From contig NW_025408673.1 in the NCBI RefSeq assembly GCF_020360975.1, positions 1,116,001-1,180,000 of the forward strand: DNA of 64,000 nucleotides, given 5' to 3'. Under the pieces are notes generated by a model. It was not told the origin of the DNA. It saw nothing but the letters and a program-made list of their open reading frames with translations, and searched no databases. A program made the translations under genes and the position numbers. This DNA comes from Hirsutella rhossiliensis (taxonomy: Eukaryota; Ascomycota; Sordariomycetes; Hypocreales; Ophiocordycipitaceae). The number at the start of each line of letters is the position of its first letter. The first letter of the stretch is position 1. This document shows, in pieces, positions 21,930 to 34,200 of the stretch.

Positions 21930-22384
21930 TAAGAAAGGGGACCCGCTACTATAATTTAGCGCGCGCATTTCTTTTATATTATTACTCGTATATAGCCTCT
22001 AGGGCTATAGCGAGGCTAGTAAGAGCCTAGGCTATTATTAGTAGTCCTAGCTAGCTATAGAGCCCGGAGGCTTATAACTAATTAGGGAAAGGGGAGCTAT
22101 AAAAGTAAAGATAAGGAAAGGTTAATTTAGCTTTTCTTATATAGTATTCTTCCCCCTTAAGGGCCCTAGGGCCCTTAGGTTACTTTTTTTAAGCTACTTA
22201 GCTATTCCTATCTTTATTTATCTAAGAAGGTTAAAAGGGCTTCCCTTCCTTCCTTAAAGCTATAAAGAAGAGGAAAGTTAAGGGCCTCCTTCTATCTCTT
22301 AAAGGCTTAGTAAAGGACCTCTCTTTCCTTCCTATAGTTTAAGCACCGTAAGATAAGGTGCCTAGCTATATACCTTCCTTAGCT
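21930..22384. other. RIP-mutated spacer, no gene seen
   Basis: AT-rich sequence with CA/TG nearly absent. I read no domain here. Confidence 0.5.
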
Positions 22385-22936
22385 CTTAAGGTATATAAGT
22401 AATAGCGGAATTTTAGGAAGTTAAGGAATTATATAATACTATATAATAAAGGGGAAGAAGGAGTATAAGGTAGGGTTCTTACCGGAATTTATTAGTAGTA
22501 TATTAATATATAAAGAGGTGTTAAAGTTAACTATTTTTTATATATTTACTAGTAGATATACTGCCTTATATAAATAGTTATAGTAAAATAAAAGAACCTT
22601 TTAAGACTAGAATTAAGCTGCTATATAGCTTAGAAACTAAGAAATTTAGTAGTACTTAGATTATAGCTAGATATATCTTAGTTCTACTAATATTTATATT
22701 TAAAGGAGGTTAGTTATACTAGTATTCTTAAGAGGTCCTAGCTAGTATATTAAGCTAGCTCTATTCTTTCGATTACTAATTAAATAGTAACTAATAGCTA
22801 ATTTAATATATAATAATATAGAAAATAATAAGCGATTCTTACTTTATAAGATAGGATTTCTTTTTATAATTAATATCTTACTTATTAGTTTATATAACCG
22901 GGAGAGTATATTATAGCTACTTTATTTATAGTAGGA
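22385..22936 (-). repeat. Repeat D1 (LTR-like), inverted partner of D1'
   Basis: Its reverse complement matches 48,972-49,545 over about 550 bp. In D1' orientation the main body is 457 bp with TGTTCC...ATTCCA ends, followed by about 100 bp of leader. This copy is heavily RIP-mutated; D1' is not. The element type is uncertain: an LTR with leader, or a short non-autonomous transposon. Confidence 0.65.
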
Positions 22937-23012
22937 AAATACCTTTCCTTATACCCTCCCTTAAAGAGTAGACTTATATACTCTTTACTAATTTATTTAT
23001 AGTAGTATATAT

Positions 23013-23675
23013 ATATAAAAAGGTATAAGCAATAAGCGTAGGATCGGGAAGTTAATAACGTAAGCGGAGAGATCGGTCGAAGGAGTATAGGGTAGGATCT
23101 CGTCCGGAATTTATAACGAGTATATAAGGGGCTAAATAATATATTAAAAGAATAGCGTTGTAAAAGATACTTATAAACTTACTTCTTCTATCTACTACTC
23201 CTAGGGAAATCCTTTATCTTTTATAGACTATTGCTCGCCTACTAGTAAACTATTTAGTTAGCTTTTTAGTATATTTTATAGTGCTTAAAAAGCTTTAGCT
23301 ATAGTATGTCTTCTTAACTTAGTAGGTGGTCTAATTATAACGTGATAGTTAATATAAAGCTATAGGTTCTAGTATAAGTAGTAGATTTAACTAGAATGTT
23401 CTATGCCCTACTTATTCTCGTATCACGGATATCTTAGGAGCCGCTAAGCTAAAATAGGCATTAGAGTATCCGTTCTACTTATAATTAACTTATGTATTTT
23501 ATATTTTTATTTATTTATTAGGATAGGCTTATCTTAACCCGTTTTTCCTAAAGGAAGGTATAGATATCTAGTAGAGGTCTTTTATCTTTTAGGGGTTATT
23601 CTATTAGACTATATTATAGAGCCTCCCTATACCCGCTATTTCTTTATAATAGTAAAATAGGAATATAAGGGTATA
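23013..23675 (-). repeat. Repeat D2, inverted partner of D2'
   Basis: Its reverse complement matches 51,167-51,865. D1 and D2 share one end block of the type AAATCCTACCxTATACTCC, so the two families are related. D2 lies directly downstream (minus strand) of copia fragment G and might be that element's 3' LTR. Confidence 0.6.
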
Positions 23676-24734
23676 TTCTTATAATATATAAGGTAAACCT
23701 TATTTTTAGAAAACTACTTTTATACTTAAATAAGATATATAAAAACCATATTCTTTCTTAGGAAATAATCCTTAGGTATATACTTAGAGAAAAATCTATA
23801 GTAGAAAAATTCTAAAGTTATATATAAATTCTTTATAGAATAGCCCTATATAAAGTAAGACCTATTATATTTAAAAGAGTTCTTATAAATAAAAACCTAG
23901 TAAATATTTTTCTAGGAAACCTAATAAAAGGAAAAAATATATAAGGGAAAGATATTAAAAGTATAAGAAATATCTAAAACCCCTTTTTAATAACTTAAGA
24001 ACTTATTTTAAGGATAGACTATCTTTAAATTTATAACGTAATTTAAGTAATAACTTCTTAGAAAAAGATATTAGCTTTATTATCTTTTAATTTAATATAA
24101 AAAAGTTTAATTTCCCTTTTTCTAAAACTAGCTTTAGTATAGTAATAAGCTAGTTTTATATACTTGGACTTTTTATAAAATTCTAGATTCTTTATTAGTT
24201 TAATAGTAGTAGTATTATCTATTAAAATAAAAGGTATAGTTTTAAGAATCTTAGTAAATAAATCTTTAGTTATATTATTAAAAAGTATATTAAAATAAAT
24301 AGCTTCTTTATTTACCTTCTTAATACTTATATACTTTACGTTATAGGTAGAAAAGGTAAATACTTTCTATTTAAAGTAAGCCTAGCTTATTATATTAAAT
24401 ATATATATATATAAATAGTAACTAAAAGGGCCTTTTTTATTTATTAAATTTAACGTATAGCTAGAGTTAGTAAAACCTTTATATATAAATAAGTAAAAGG
24501 GATATTATAATTATATTTAATCTTTAACTTAAGGAACTTATTTAAATACTTTTAGATTATATATAAAGCTTTAAAATATATTATACTAAGCTTAGCTATA
24601 AATCTAGTATAAGAAAATATAAAATGTAAGATATCTAGCTTAGGAAATAAAGCTAAGTATAATAAAGATCCTATTTCTTTTTAAAATTATAATATATCTT
24701 CCTTAAAAGGTAATTCTTTTACTTTTATAAACTT
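23676..24734 (-). pseudogene. Copia fragment G, RNase H end
   Basis: On the minus strand the frame reads EIGSLLYLALFPKLDI, KYLNKFLKLKIKYNYN, then after stops a phrase like LIKNPEFYKKSKYIKLAYYY (copia: NPEFHKRTKHIDIRYHY) and KDNKANIFSKKLL. This is the C-terminal RNase H of a copia polyprotein of a different family from the array. It is very AT-rich and full of TAA/TAG stops. Upstream it is cut by an LTR fragment at 24,735. Confidence 0.7.
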
Positions 24735-24880
24735 AAAGCTTATTATAGTTCTTATAAAGAGAGATTTAAAAAGTATATAAAAAATATATAAAGATAAAAC
24801 TAAAAGTAAGGGGTTAGATAAGTAAGGTAAAGTTATTTAATTTATATAAAGGTAATAATTATAAGAAAGAAGTAATTATT
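24735..24880 (-). repeat. Inverted fragment of the array copia LTR
   Basis: The reverse complement of this stretch matches the last 150 bp or so of the LTRs, including ACCCCTTACTTTTA and the end TCTCTTTATAAG. It stands head to head with the first LTR of the array (24,883). It is either a relic of an opposite-strand insertion or a rearrangement breakpoint. Confidence 0.7.
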
Positions 24881-24882
24881 AT

Positions 24883-25367
24883 TATCTCGAAGCGTAGCTT
24901 AATTTCGTAGTTCTCGGAGATATCCCTTAGTATAAGGGACTAAGGAAGCTAAAAACACCCGGTATAAAAGAAGGAAGAAGGAGCTAAAAAGAGGTATAGA
25001 AAGGAGGGTAGGGGTATAAGGGGAAGTAGAAGTAGCGATAGCTTCTTATAGAGGTAGCGAAAGATAAGACGGATATACCGGTAACGGCTAGAAAAGAGGG
25101 GAAAAACTAGTAAAAAGCTTAGTAGTTAAAAGGATATTAGTAGCTTCTTTAAGTAGGGTCTTCTTTATTAATTAAGATACTAGATAGGTATAAAGAGGGG
25201 CGTTAAATAGAGAAAAGAAGGATAATTAAGGCAATATAATAATTACTTCCCTACCTTTATTACTACTCCCGTAAGAATAAAATCTCTCTGCCCTACCTAT
25301 CTAACCTCTTACTTTTAATTTTACCTTTATATATTTTTATATACTTCTTATATCTCTCTTCGCGAGA
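24883..25367 (+). repeat. First LTR of the copia array
   Basis: About 485 bp, with inverted termini near the ends (CGAAG...CTTCGCGA). The first two bases differ from the middle LTR, so the very end may be trimmed. Confidence 0.85.
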
Positions 25368-25378
25368 GTTATAAGCCC
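25368..25378 (+). promoter_or_regulatory. Primer-binding site of the copia, initiator-tRNA anticodon type
   Basis: GTTATAAGCCC directly follows the LTR. With one RIP-type G-to-A change it is GTTATGAGCCC, the complement of the anticodon arm of eukaryotic initiator tRNA-Met (GGGCTCATAAC). Drosophila copia is known to prime from an internal piece of initiator tRNA. The middle copy has GTTATAAGCTT at 31,269-31,279. Confidence 0.65.
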
Positions 25379-28300
25379 GGGAGGAATAGAATTCCTATAC
25401 CTTCTAGCTACTATAAAAGGCACCTTTCTTATATCCCTCGTAGCTCCCTTTTTTTACCCCTCTTACTAGAAAAGCCGATTTTTAACCGACTTTTCTGCCC
25501 CCTCTCTTATAATAATATCGAAAAACGACTCTTTTACTATCCCTACGGTCTATAGGACGATTCTTATAGAGCCCTAAGATTAAGATAAGTAAGTAAAGGA
25601 GCTATAGGCTCGTATAGATAGAACTATTTATAATTTAGTCGTCTTTAATAAGTAGGACCCTCTTAAGCCCTTTCTTCGTCTAAGGGCAACGGAATTTATA
25701 GAGGGAGCTTCCCTCTTCTCCGAGCTAACCTCTATATAATAAAGAGCTTTTTCTACTACCTTAGGTAACTATAAGAGTTATCGAAAGGAATACCTTTATA
25801 AAACGAAGCTACTAACTACTACTAATATAGTAATAACGGAATCCGTTAGTACTATAAAGCTAATCTCTCTTTAAGAGGAAGAGACTCCTAGGTAATAGCT
25901 TTTAAAGCTCGAGACCTTAATAGCTCCCTCGAGGGGCTATATAACTAACCGTATTAAGAGGACCTATATAGCCTACCTAAGAGCCTTTTCTACTAGGGAC
26001 CTACTAGCTTCTTCGTAGCTAGCTAAGTAAGAAGAAATCCTCGAGGAAGCTAACTAATACTTCTTTATAAAAGCTCTTTCCGGCTAGTAGCTATAGAATA
26101 TATCTCTACTAATAAAGCCTATTAGTAACGGATACTTAACTATCTTTTAAGAGGCTAGCTAGGAACTAGATAAAGAGGCTACTAAAGTATAATAGTAAGC
26201 AGTCTTATTCCTTCGTAGCTAGCACTCGACCTAGACAGATCGACCTACTACCCCTATAGCTACTATAGCCCCTATTACTATAGCCCCCGCTACTACTACT
26301 ACTACGGCTATTGCTCCTTCGGCTTATCCTCCCTCGAGAGTATTAATACTATCTTTAACGGCTATACTAGGCCTGGCCCCGGCTCCGCCTCTTACTCCGG
26401 GCCCGGCCCTAGCTCCGCCTCTTATTCTAGGCCCAGCCCCGGTCCCGTTAGTTAGACCGGCCTAACTAGTCCCCTAATAGACCTTTTAGTCTATTAGTAG
26501 AAAAATTAAGGAACTAGTCGAAATCGAACCTTATTAATATTAGTAATAAGGAGTAAAAAGGGGGGGTTTTTAAGTAGACCTTCCTAACTAAGATAAGGAT
26601 TCCTTAAAGAAATAATATACGAGGAGGAATCGACCTACTTACTAAGTATATAAAAAGCCCTATTAGCTAGAAGACTACTAGTAGGTCTTCGAGGAAAACC
26701 GACTAAAAGGAGTTAACCCTTTAAAGAGGCTATAAGAAATAGTATAATAGTCTCTTAAGGAGGACCCCTTATTATAGAAGAAGATAGACGAGATTTAGGT
26801 TACTAAGAAATAGTAATTAATAACGCCGCTGCCCTTATTCGAGCTATAAATTTAAGGAAAAATCTTTAGTATAGTAATTCCGGTATTCGTCTTTCCTACG
26901 GATTAGTAAGACCACCCGTTAAGACCCTCCGACTATCCCCTACGAAAATCAGCTATCCTTAACTTTAGTACTTCCCTTAATATCTATAATATACTCTTAC
27001 GATTCCGGTCCTTTAAGAAGGTATAAAGGGAATACCTTATTACTAGGGAATTAACTATATAGATAGAGGGATATAAAAGGGTGAATTTTACGATAAAATT
27101 ACCTAATAGGTCTATACGAATTCTTTAAAGAAAAAGGGTAGCTTTTTGCCTTTAATTTTTAACGAGCTTAATTTCCTTCCGCTTTCTTTAAAAGGAAGGA
27201 ATCTTCTAGGATACGACGTTTAAGCCTATAAGGCCAGTCTAGAAGAATTAGACTATTAAGCTTAGCGAGGAAAAATTCGGTTAATTTATTCTTAAATTCC
27301 GACTTATTCTTAGGAAGGAATCTCTTAAGAAGTTAGCTTTCCCTACTAGGAGGGTAGGTTCTAAGGACCTTCTTCTAGCAGCCTAAGGAGACGGCCTTCT
27401 TTAGTACGCACGACTTAGTTACCTAGGCCCCCTAGCTTTATATAAGCTAGGCTAATAATAAAGCGTACGAATAAGGGACTTAAAGGCTATTAAATATAAA
27501 TACTATAGCTAAGGAAAGACTAAGAGACAAATTTCTAAACGGACCCCTATATAGCCGGACTAGCTATATAAGGAAATTTAGGTCGACTAAACCGACGTTT
27601 CTAAGGACTAAGAAAGCTTTATTAGGGTAATGTTTTTTATAGACGCCTTTTTAGGGATAGTTTTCCCTTATTTCTTACGGACCTACCTAAGTAAGTATAA
27701 CTAGTCTACCCTTTAAGACTTCGTTAACTAGATAAAATCCTACTTTAGTTATAAGGTAAAAAAGATACGGTCTAATAGAGAGCTATTTATAAAGGATATC
27801 TTAAATTAGCTTCGAAAAAGGGGTATTTTACCCTTCCTATTAGCACCGAATACCTAGGCCTAGAACGGAGGGGTAGAAAGATTAAGGGGTGCTATAATAG
27901 AAAGGGCCTATATAATAAGACTTACTATAAGGCTTTTATACGACCTTTAAAGGGAAGTTATTAAGACCGTATATTACCTTTAGAACCGGACCCTAAGGGA
28001 CCCTAGGGGCCTAAGGGACTATAGGGACCTAGAGACCCTTATTAAGACCTAAGGAATAAACTAGAAATTACCCCTTAAGCTCTTTATAAAGAAGAGGGCC
28101 TCTCTAACCTACCTTTAGGCCTATAGCTATAAAGTATATATAATAACTACCGATATATAGCTAAAAAGGAAGAAGAAAAGAAAGCTTAATCTTAGAGCTT
28201 TTATTAGTTACCTTATTAGTTATAATTCTATAAATATCTTTTAGATCTAGATTCCTTTTTTATAAAAGGTTATTTCGACTAAGGATATAATTCTTAATAA

Positions 28301-30780
28301 ATATAGCTTCTTCGATAGAAAGAAGGATTAATAGCCCCTCTTACTCTTATAAAGTTAGCTAATTTAAAAGATCTAAAATCCCCCTTCTTAATAGTCTTAA
28401 GAAGAGGTCTTAGATAAGGAAATAGAAGAAGAAACCGACGTTAAAGTAGTCGAGGATAACGCTAACTTCGAAGCAGAAGAGGAAGCTACTAAATTAGATA
28501 ATCTAGATAAAGAAGGAGACTATAGGAAAGCGGTAGAGCTAGAATACGCCTACCTTCCTATGCCTCCTCTTATAGAATAAGAAGAAGATCTAAAAGTAGC
28601 TTTTTTAGTTAGTCTTCTTATCTCGACCCTTAAGGGGGTAGGAAAGGCACCTCTCTTAAAGGATTACCCGGCTGCCTTTTTATCCCTACTTTAAGAAGTA
28701 AAGGAAGGTATAGGGCCCGATATAAAAAAAGACTAATTTCTCCTTTATTTCGATCGTTTTTCCGACTTCTATCTAACGCCTATAAAAGACGGTTCCTATA
28801 AAGCATTTATAGTAGGCCGGCTTTTTAAGCTACTATTAATAAGGAAGGTATATAAAAGAGACCTCCCGGACCTACTAGTAAACTAAAAGCAGCTAGAAAG
28901 ACACTCCTTTAAAGACTAGTTTTTCTAGGCCTAGAAAGACTACCTAGCTTTATATAAAGAGATAGGGTCTTTCGAAGAGGTCCTTAAGGAAAAGGTAAGA
29001 GGAAAATAGGTCCTTAGCTATAAGTAGGTCTTTATCTATAAGACTAATAAACACGGCTTCCTTTAAAAGTATAAAGCCTAGCTAGTTATTTACGGGAACT
29101 AGTAAGAAAAAGGGGATCTTCTTACTAGGGCAACTACCTTAATAGGGATATCTTTTTAGACCCTTATAGCTATAGTTGTAGAATTCGACCTCGAACTTAA
29201 TTAGATAGATATAGTTAACGCCTTTATTAACTACCTACTTAAGGAAGAAGAAGTTATCTATATACGACTTCCTCCTAGTTTCTAATAGCTAGGAAAGGTT
29301 CTATAGCTTAAGAAAGCTTTATATAGACTACGAAGATTACCCCTTCTTTAGTAATAGCATTTAATAGGTTCCCTTAAAGCCCTAGGCTTTAAGAAAGTCC
29401 CTTAAGAACCGTGTATAATATAAAAGGGTAAAATCACGGTCTTCTTTTACGTCGATAATATTATCTAGGCTTACCTAAAAGAAGAAGAAGCTATTACTAA
29501 GGAGGCTATACAAGGCCTATAATAAAGGTATAAGATAACTAAGCTAAGGGAGCTAAAGTAGTTCCTAGGGATACGAATCCTTTAAAATAGGTCTTAATAG
29601 ACTATCTAGCTTACCTAGGACGCCTATATCGATAAGGTCGCTTATAAATTCCTCCTTAATTCCCTCGATAAGAAGCTTCCTTCTACGCCTATTTTAGATA
29701 AAGAGCTTTTACCTAATCCGTCCTTTTAAGCTAGGGAGTAAGAAAAATACTAATATTAGTAGAAGGTAGGCTCCTTACTTTTTTTTAGCTATTTCTACTA
29801 AACCGGATATCTCTTTTACGGTCTCCTAGCTAGCTAGGTATAACTAGAATCCTAGCCCTAAGCATTAAGAAGTAGTAGATAGAGCTATCCTTTATTTCTA
29901 TTTAATAAGATTATATAGTCTACGCTTAAGAGGGTAGGAAAGAAAGAAATTAGCTACTAAAATCTTCCTTTATTTAAGCGATTCGTCCTTTATAGATAAT
30001 TCCTGAGATAGAAAGAGCTTATAAGGGTATATTATATCCCTTTTTAAAGGAACTATTACTTAGAGAGCTTCGAAGTAAGCTACTATTATAACTTTAAGTA
30101 TAGAGGCAGAGCTACTAGCTCTTTTAAAAGCGTTAAAAGAAGCGATTTTCCTTAGCTAGCTACTAATATCTCCATAACTATAAATTCTAACCCTATTAGC
30201 TATAGAATATAATAATATATAGACTATACGAATTTTAATAGAAAATAGTAAGTTATCGACCTAGCTATAGTATATCGATATCTACTAGTATTAGTTATAC
30301 TAAGAGGTCTAAAAGGGACTAATTTCCGTCCTTTAGGTTCTAATAGTATTTATAAAAGCTAATAGTCTTATAAAGCCCCTACTAAAGTAGAAGCTAGCTA
30401 TCTTTTTATAGTAAATTAAGCTAGAAGACGTTTAAGAAAAGCTATCCTTAAAGGCCCGCCTTAAGAGTCTTTAAGAGGAGCTAATAGTACGTACGAGAAG
30501 GTAACGTCTATAGCTAAAGAAAAGGAAGAGGTTTTTCCCTTTAAAGGGCCCCTTATTTAATTAGGTTTTTCCCTTTTAAAAAGGCCCTCTTTCTTATAAG
30601 ACTTTCCCCTTTTTAGGCCCTTATTCCTTAAGTAGGTCTAAAAGAGCCTAGGGACCTAAAAAGGGCCCTTGCTTTCCTTAAGTAAAGGGAGAAGTATAGA
30701 GCTAAGAACCTCCTCTATACGCTTACTAGCCTAAAGCTATATTAGCTATGCCTTTAAAGGGCAAGCTATAGCTAAGGGGG
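25379..30780 (+). pseudogene. Copia gag-pol, array copy 2
   Basis: Gag-like sequence comes first, then a Pro/Gly-rich linker with a 30 bp tandem repeat (26,371-26,460). Integrase shows APNTxAxNGGVERxRGAIIERA near 27,840-27,910. RT shows FDLELNxIDIVNAFINYLLK (29,185-29,245) and FFYVDNII (29,441-29,466). RNase H shows STEAELLALLKALKEA near 30,095-30,140. A purine tract ends at 30,780. Domain order (integrase before RT) is that of Ty1/copia. Stops are all TAA/TAG. 29,281-29,340 holds no CA or TG at all. Confidence 0.85.
26371..26460 (+). repeat. 30 bp tandem repeat in copia gag
   Basis: Three consecutive 30 bp units beginning GCCTGG, GCCCGG and GCCCAG, the third diverging after its first half. 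They would encode a Gly/Pro/Ser-rich linker. The corresponding site in array copy 3 (about 32,287-32,335) has one unit fewer. Confidence 0.75.
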
Positions 30781-31268
30781 TATATCGCGAAGCGTAGCTT
30801 AATTTTATAGTTCTTAGAGATATCCCTTAGTATAAGGGACTAAGGAGGCTAAAAATACTTAGTATAAAAGAAGGAAGAAGGAGCTAAAAAGAGGTATAGA
30901 AAGGAGGGTAGGGGTATAAGGGGATATAAAAGTAGCGATAGCTTCTTATAGAGGTAGTAAAAGATAAGATAGATATCCTAGTAACGGCTAGAAAAGAGGG
31001 GAAAAACTAGTAAAAAGCTTAGTAGTTAAAAGGATATTAATAGCTTCTTTAAGTAGGATCTTCTTTATTAATTAAGATACTAAATAAGTATAAAGAAGGG
31101 CGTTAGATAAAGGAAAGAAGGATAATTAAGGTAATATAATAATTACTCCCTTATATTAATTACTAGCCTTATAAGAATTAAATATCTTTGCCCTACCTAT
31201 CTAACCCCTTACTTTTAATTTTAACTTTATATATTTTATATATACTTCTTATATTTCTCTTTATAAGA
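30781..31268 (+). repeat. Shared middle LTR of the copia array
   Basis: 488 bp. Preceded by the purine tract of copy 2 and followed by the primer site and gag leader of copy 3, so it belongs to both. Confidence 0.88.
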
Positions 31269-31279
31269 GTTATAAGCTT

Positions 31280-34200
31280 AGGAGGAATAGTATTCCTATA
31301 CCTTCTAGCTACTATAAAAAGTACCTTTCTTATATCTTTTATAGATCCCTTTTACCCTTCTTACTAGAAAAGCCGATTTTTAACTAACTTTTCTACCCCC
31401 TTCTTTTATAATAATATCGAAAAATAACTCCTTTACTATCCCTATAGTCTATAGAACGATTCTTATAGAGCCCTAAGATTAAGATAAGTAGGTAAAGGAG
31501 CTATAGGCTCGTATAGGTAGAACTATCTATAATTTAGTCTTCCTTAATAAGTAGGACCCTCTTAAGCCCCCTCTTTATCCTAGAGTAATAGAATTTATAA
31601 AGGGAGCTTCCTTCTTCTTTAAGCTAACCTCTATATAGTAGAGAGCTTTTTCTACTACCTTAGGTAACTATAAGAGTTATTATAAGGAATACCTTTATAA
31701 GACGAAGCTACTAACTACTACTTATATAGTAATAACGGAATCTATTAGTACTATAAAGCTAATATCTCTTTAAGAGGAAGAGACTCTAAGGTAGTAGCTT
31801 TTAAAGCTCGAGACCTTAATAGCTCCCTTAAAGGGATATATAACTAACTATATTAGGAAGACTTATATAGCCTACCTAAGAGCCTTTTTTACTAGGAACC
31901 TACTAGCTTCTTTATAGCTAGCTAAGTAAGAAGAAATCCTTAAGGAAGCTAACTAATACTTCTTAATAAAAGCTCTTTCTAGCTAATAGCTATAGAATAT
32001 ATCTCTACTAATAAAGCCTATTAGTAACGGATACTTAACTATCTTTTAAGAGGCTAGCTAGGAACTAAATAAAAAGGCTATTAAAGTATAATAGTAAGTA
32101 GTCTTATTCCTTTATAGCTAGCACTCGACCTAGACAGCTTAACCTACTACCCCTATAGCTATTATAGCCCCTATAGCTACTATAGCCCTTATTACTACGG
32201 CTCCCGCTACTACTATTATAGCTATTACCCCTCTAGCTCCTCCTCCCTTAAGAGTATTAATACTATCTTTAATAGCTGCCCTAGTCCCGGCCCTAGCTCC
32301 GCCTCTTACTCTAGGCCCGGCCCTAGTCCCGTTAGTTAGACCGGCCTAACTAGTCCCTTAATAGACCTTTTAGTCTATTAGTCGAAAAATTAAGGAACTA
32401 GTTAAAATCGAACCTCGTTAAAATTAGTAATAAAGGGTAAAAAGGGGGGGGTTTTAAGTAAACCTTCTAGATTAAGACGAGGATTCCTTAAAGAGATAAA
32501 AAACTAAATAACGAAATAGCTGCCTAGCCTATAAATCCCTAGGCTATTAATTATTATAATACTAGTAGGTCTTTAAGGAAAACTAAACTAAAGGATTTAA
32601 CCCTTTAAAAAGGCTATAAGAAACGATATAATAGTCTCTTAAGGAGGACCCCTTATTATAGAAGAAGATAGATAAGATTTAGGTTCCTAAGAAATAGTAA
32701 TTAACTCCGCTACCCTTATTTAAGCTATAAATTTAAGGAAAAATTATTAGTATAGTAAATCCGGTATTTATCTTCCTTATAAATTAGTAAGACTACCTAT
32801 TAAGACCCTCTAACTATCCCCTATAAAAACTAGCTATCCTTAACTTAGTACTTCCCTTAATATCTATAATACACTCTTATAATTCTAGTCTTTTAAGAAG
32901 GTATAGAGGGAATACCTTATTACTAGGGAATTAACTATATAAATAGAGGGATATAAAAGGGTAAATTTTATAATAAAATTGCCTGATAGGTTTATATAAA
33001 TTCTTTAATAAAAAGGGGTAGCTTTTTACCCTTAATTTTTAATAAGCTTAATTTCTTTCCGCTTTCTTTAAGAAGAAGGAATCTTCTAAGATATAACGTT
33101 AGAGCCTATAAGGCTAGTCTAGAAGAATTAAACTATTACTCTTATTAAAGAAAAATTCGGTTAATTTATTCTTATATTCTAACCTATTTATAGAAAGGAA
33201 CTACTTAATAAGTTAGCTTTCCTTACTAAGAGGAATAGGTCTATTATAAAGGACCTTCTTTTAGTAGCCTAAGGAGACGGTCTTCTTTAGTACGTATAAC
33301 TTAGTTACCTAGGCCCCTTAGCTTTATATAAGCTAGGCTAATAATATAGTATACGAATAAAGGGACTAAAGACTATCGAATATAAATACTATAGCTAAGA
33401 AAAGACTAAGAGATAAATTTCTAAACGAACCCCTTTATAGCTAGACTAGCTATATAAGGAAATTTAAGTTAACTAAACTAACGTCTTTAAGGATTAAGAA
33501 AGCTTTATTAGGGTAATGTTTTTTATAGATACTTTTTTAAGGATAGTTTTCCCTTATTTCTTATAGACCTACCTAAGTAAGTATAACTAGTCTACCTTTT
33601 AGGACTTTATTAACTAAATAAAATCCTACTTTAGCTATACGTTAAAGAAGATATAGTTTAATAGAGAGCTATTTATAAAGGATATCTTAAATTAGCTTCG
33701 AAAAAGGGGCATTTTACCCCTCTTATTAGCACTAAATACCTAAGCCTAGAACGGAGGGGTAGAAATATTAAGGGGTACTATAATAAAAAGGGCCTATAAG
33801 ATAAGACTTACTATAAAGCTTCCCTACGACCTTAAGAGGGAAGTTATTAAGACCGCTTATTACTTATAAAACCGGACCCTTAGAGAGACTACCTTAGGAA
33901 TAGACTAGAAATCCCCTTTTAAGCTCTTTATAAAAAAGAGGGCCTTATTAGCTTACCTTTATACCTATAGCTATAAGATATATACTATAACTACCGATAT
34001 ATAGCTAAAGAGAAAGAAGAAAAGAAAGCTTAATCTTAGAGCCTTTATTAGTTACCTTATTAGTTATAATTCTATAAATATCTTCCGGATCTAGATTCCT
34101 ATTTTATAGAAGGTTATTTCGACTAGCGATATACTTTTTAATAAATCTAGCTTTTTCGATAGAAAAAGGGATTAATAGCCCCTCTTACTCTTATAACGTT

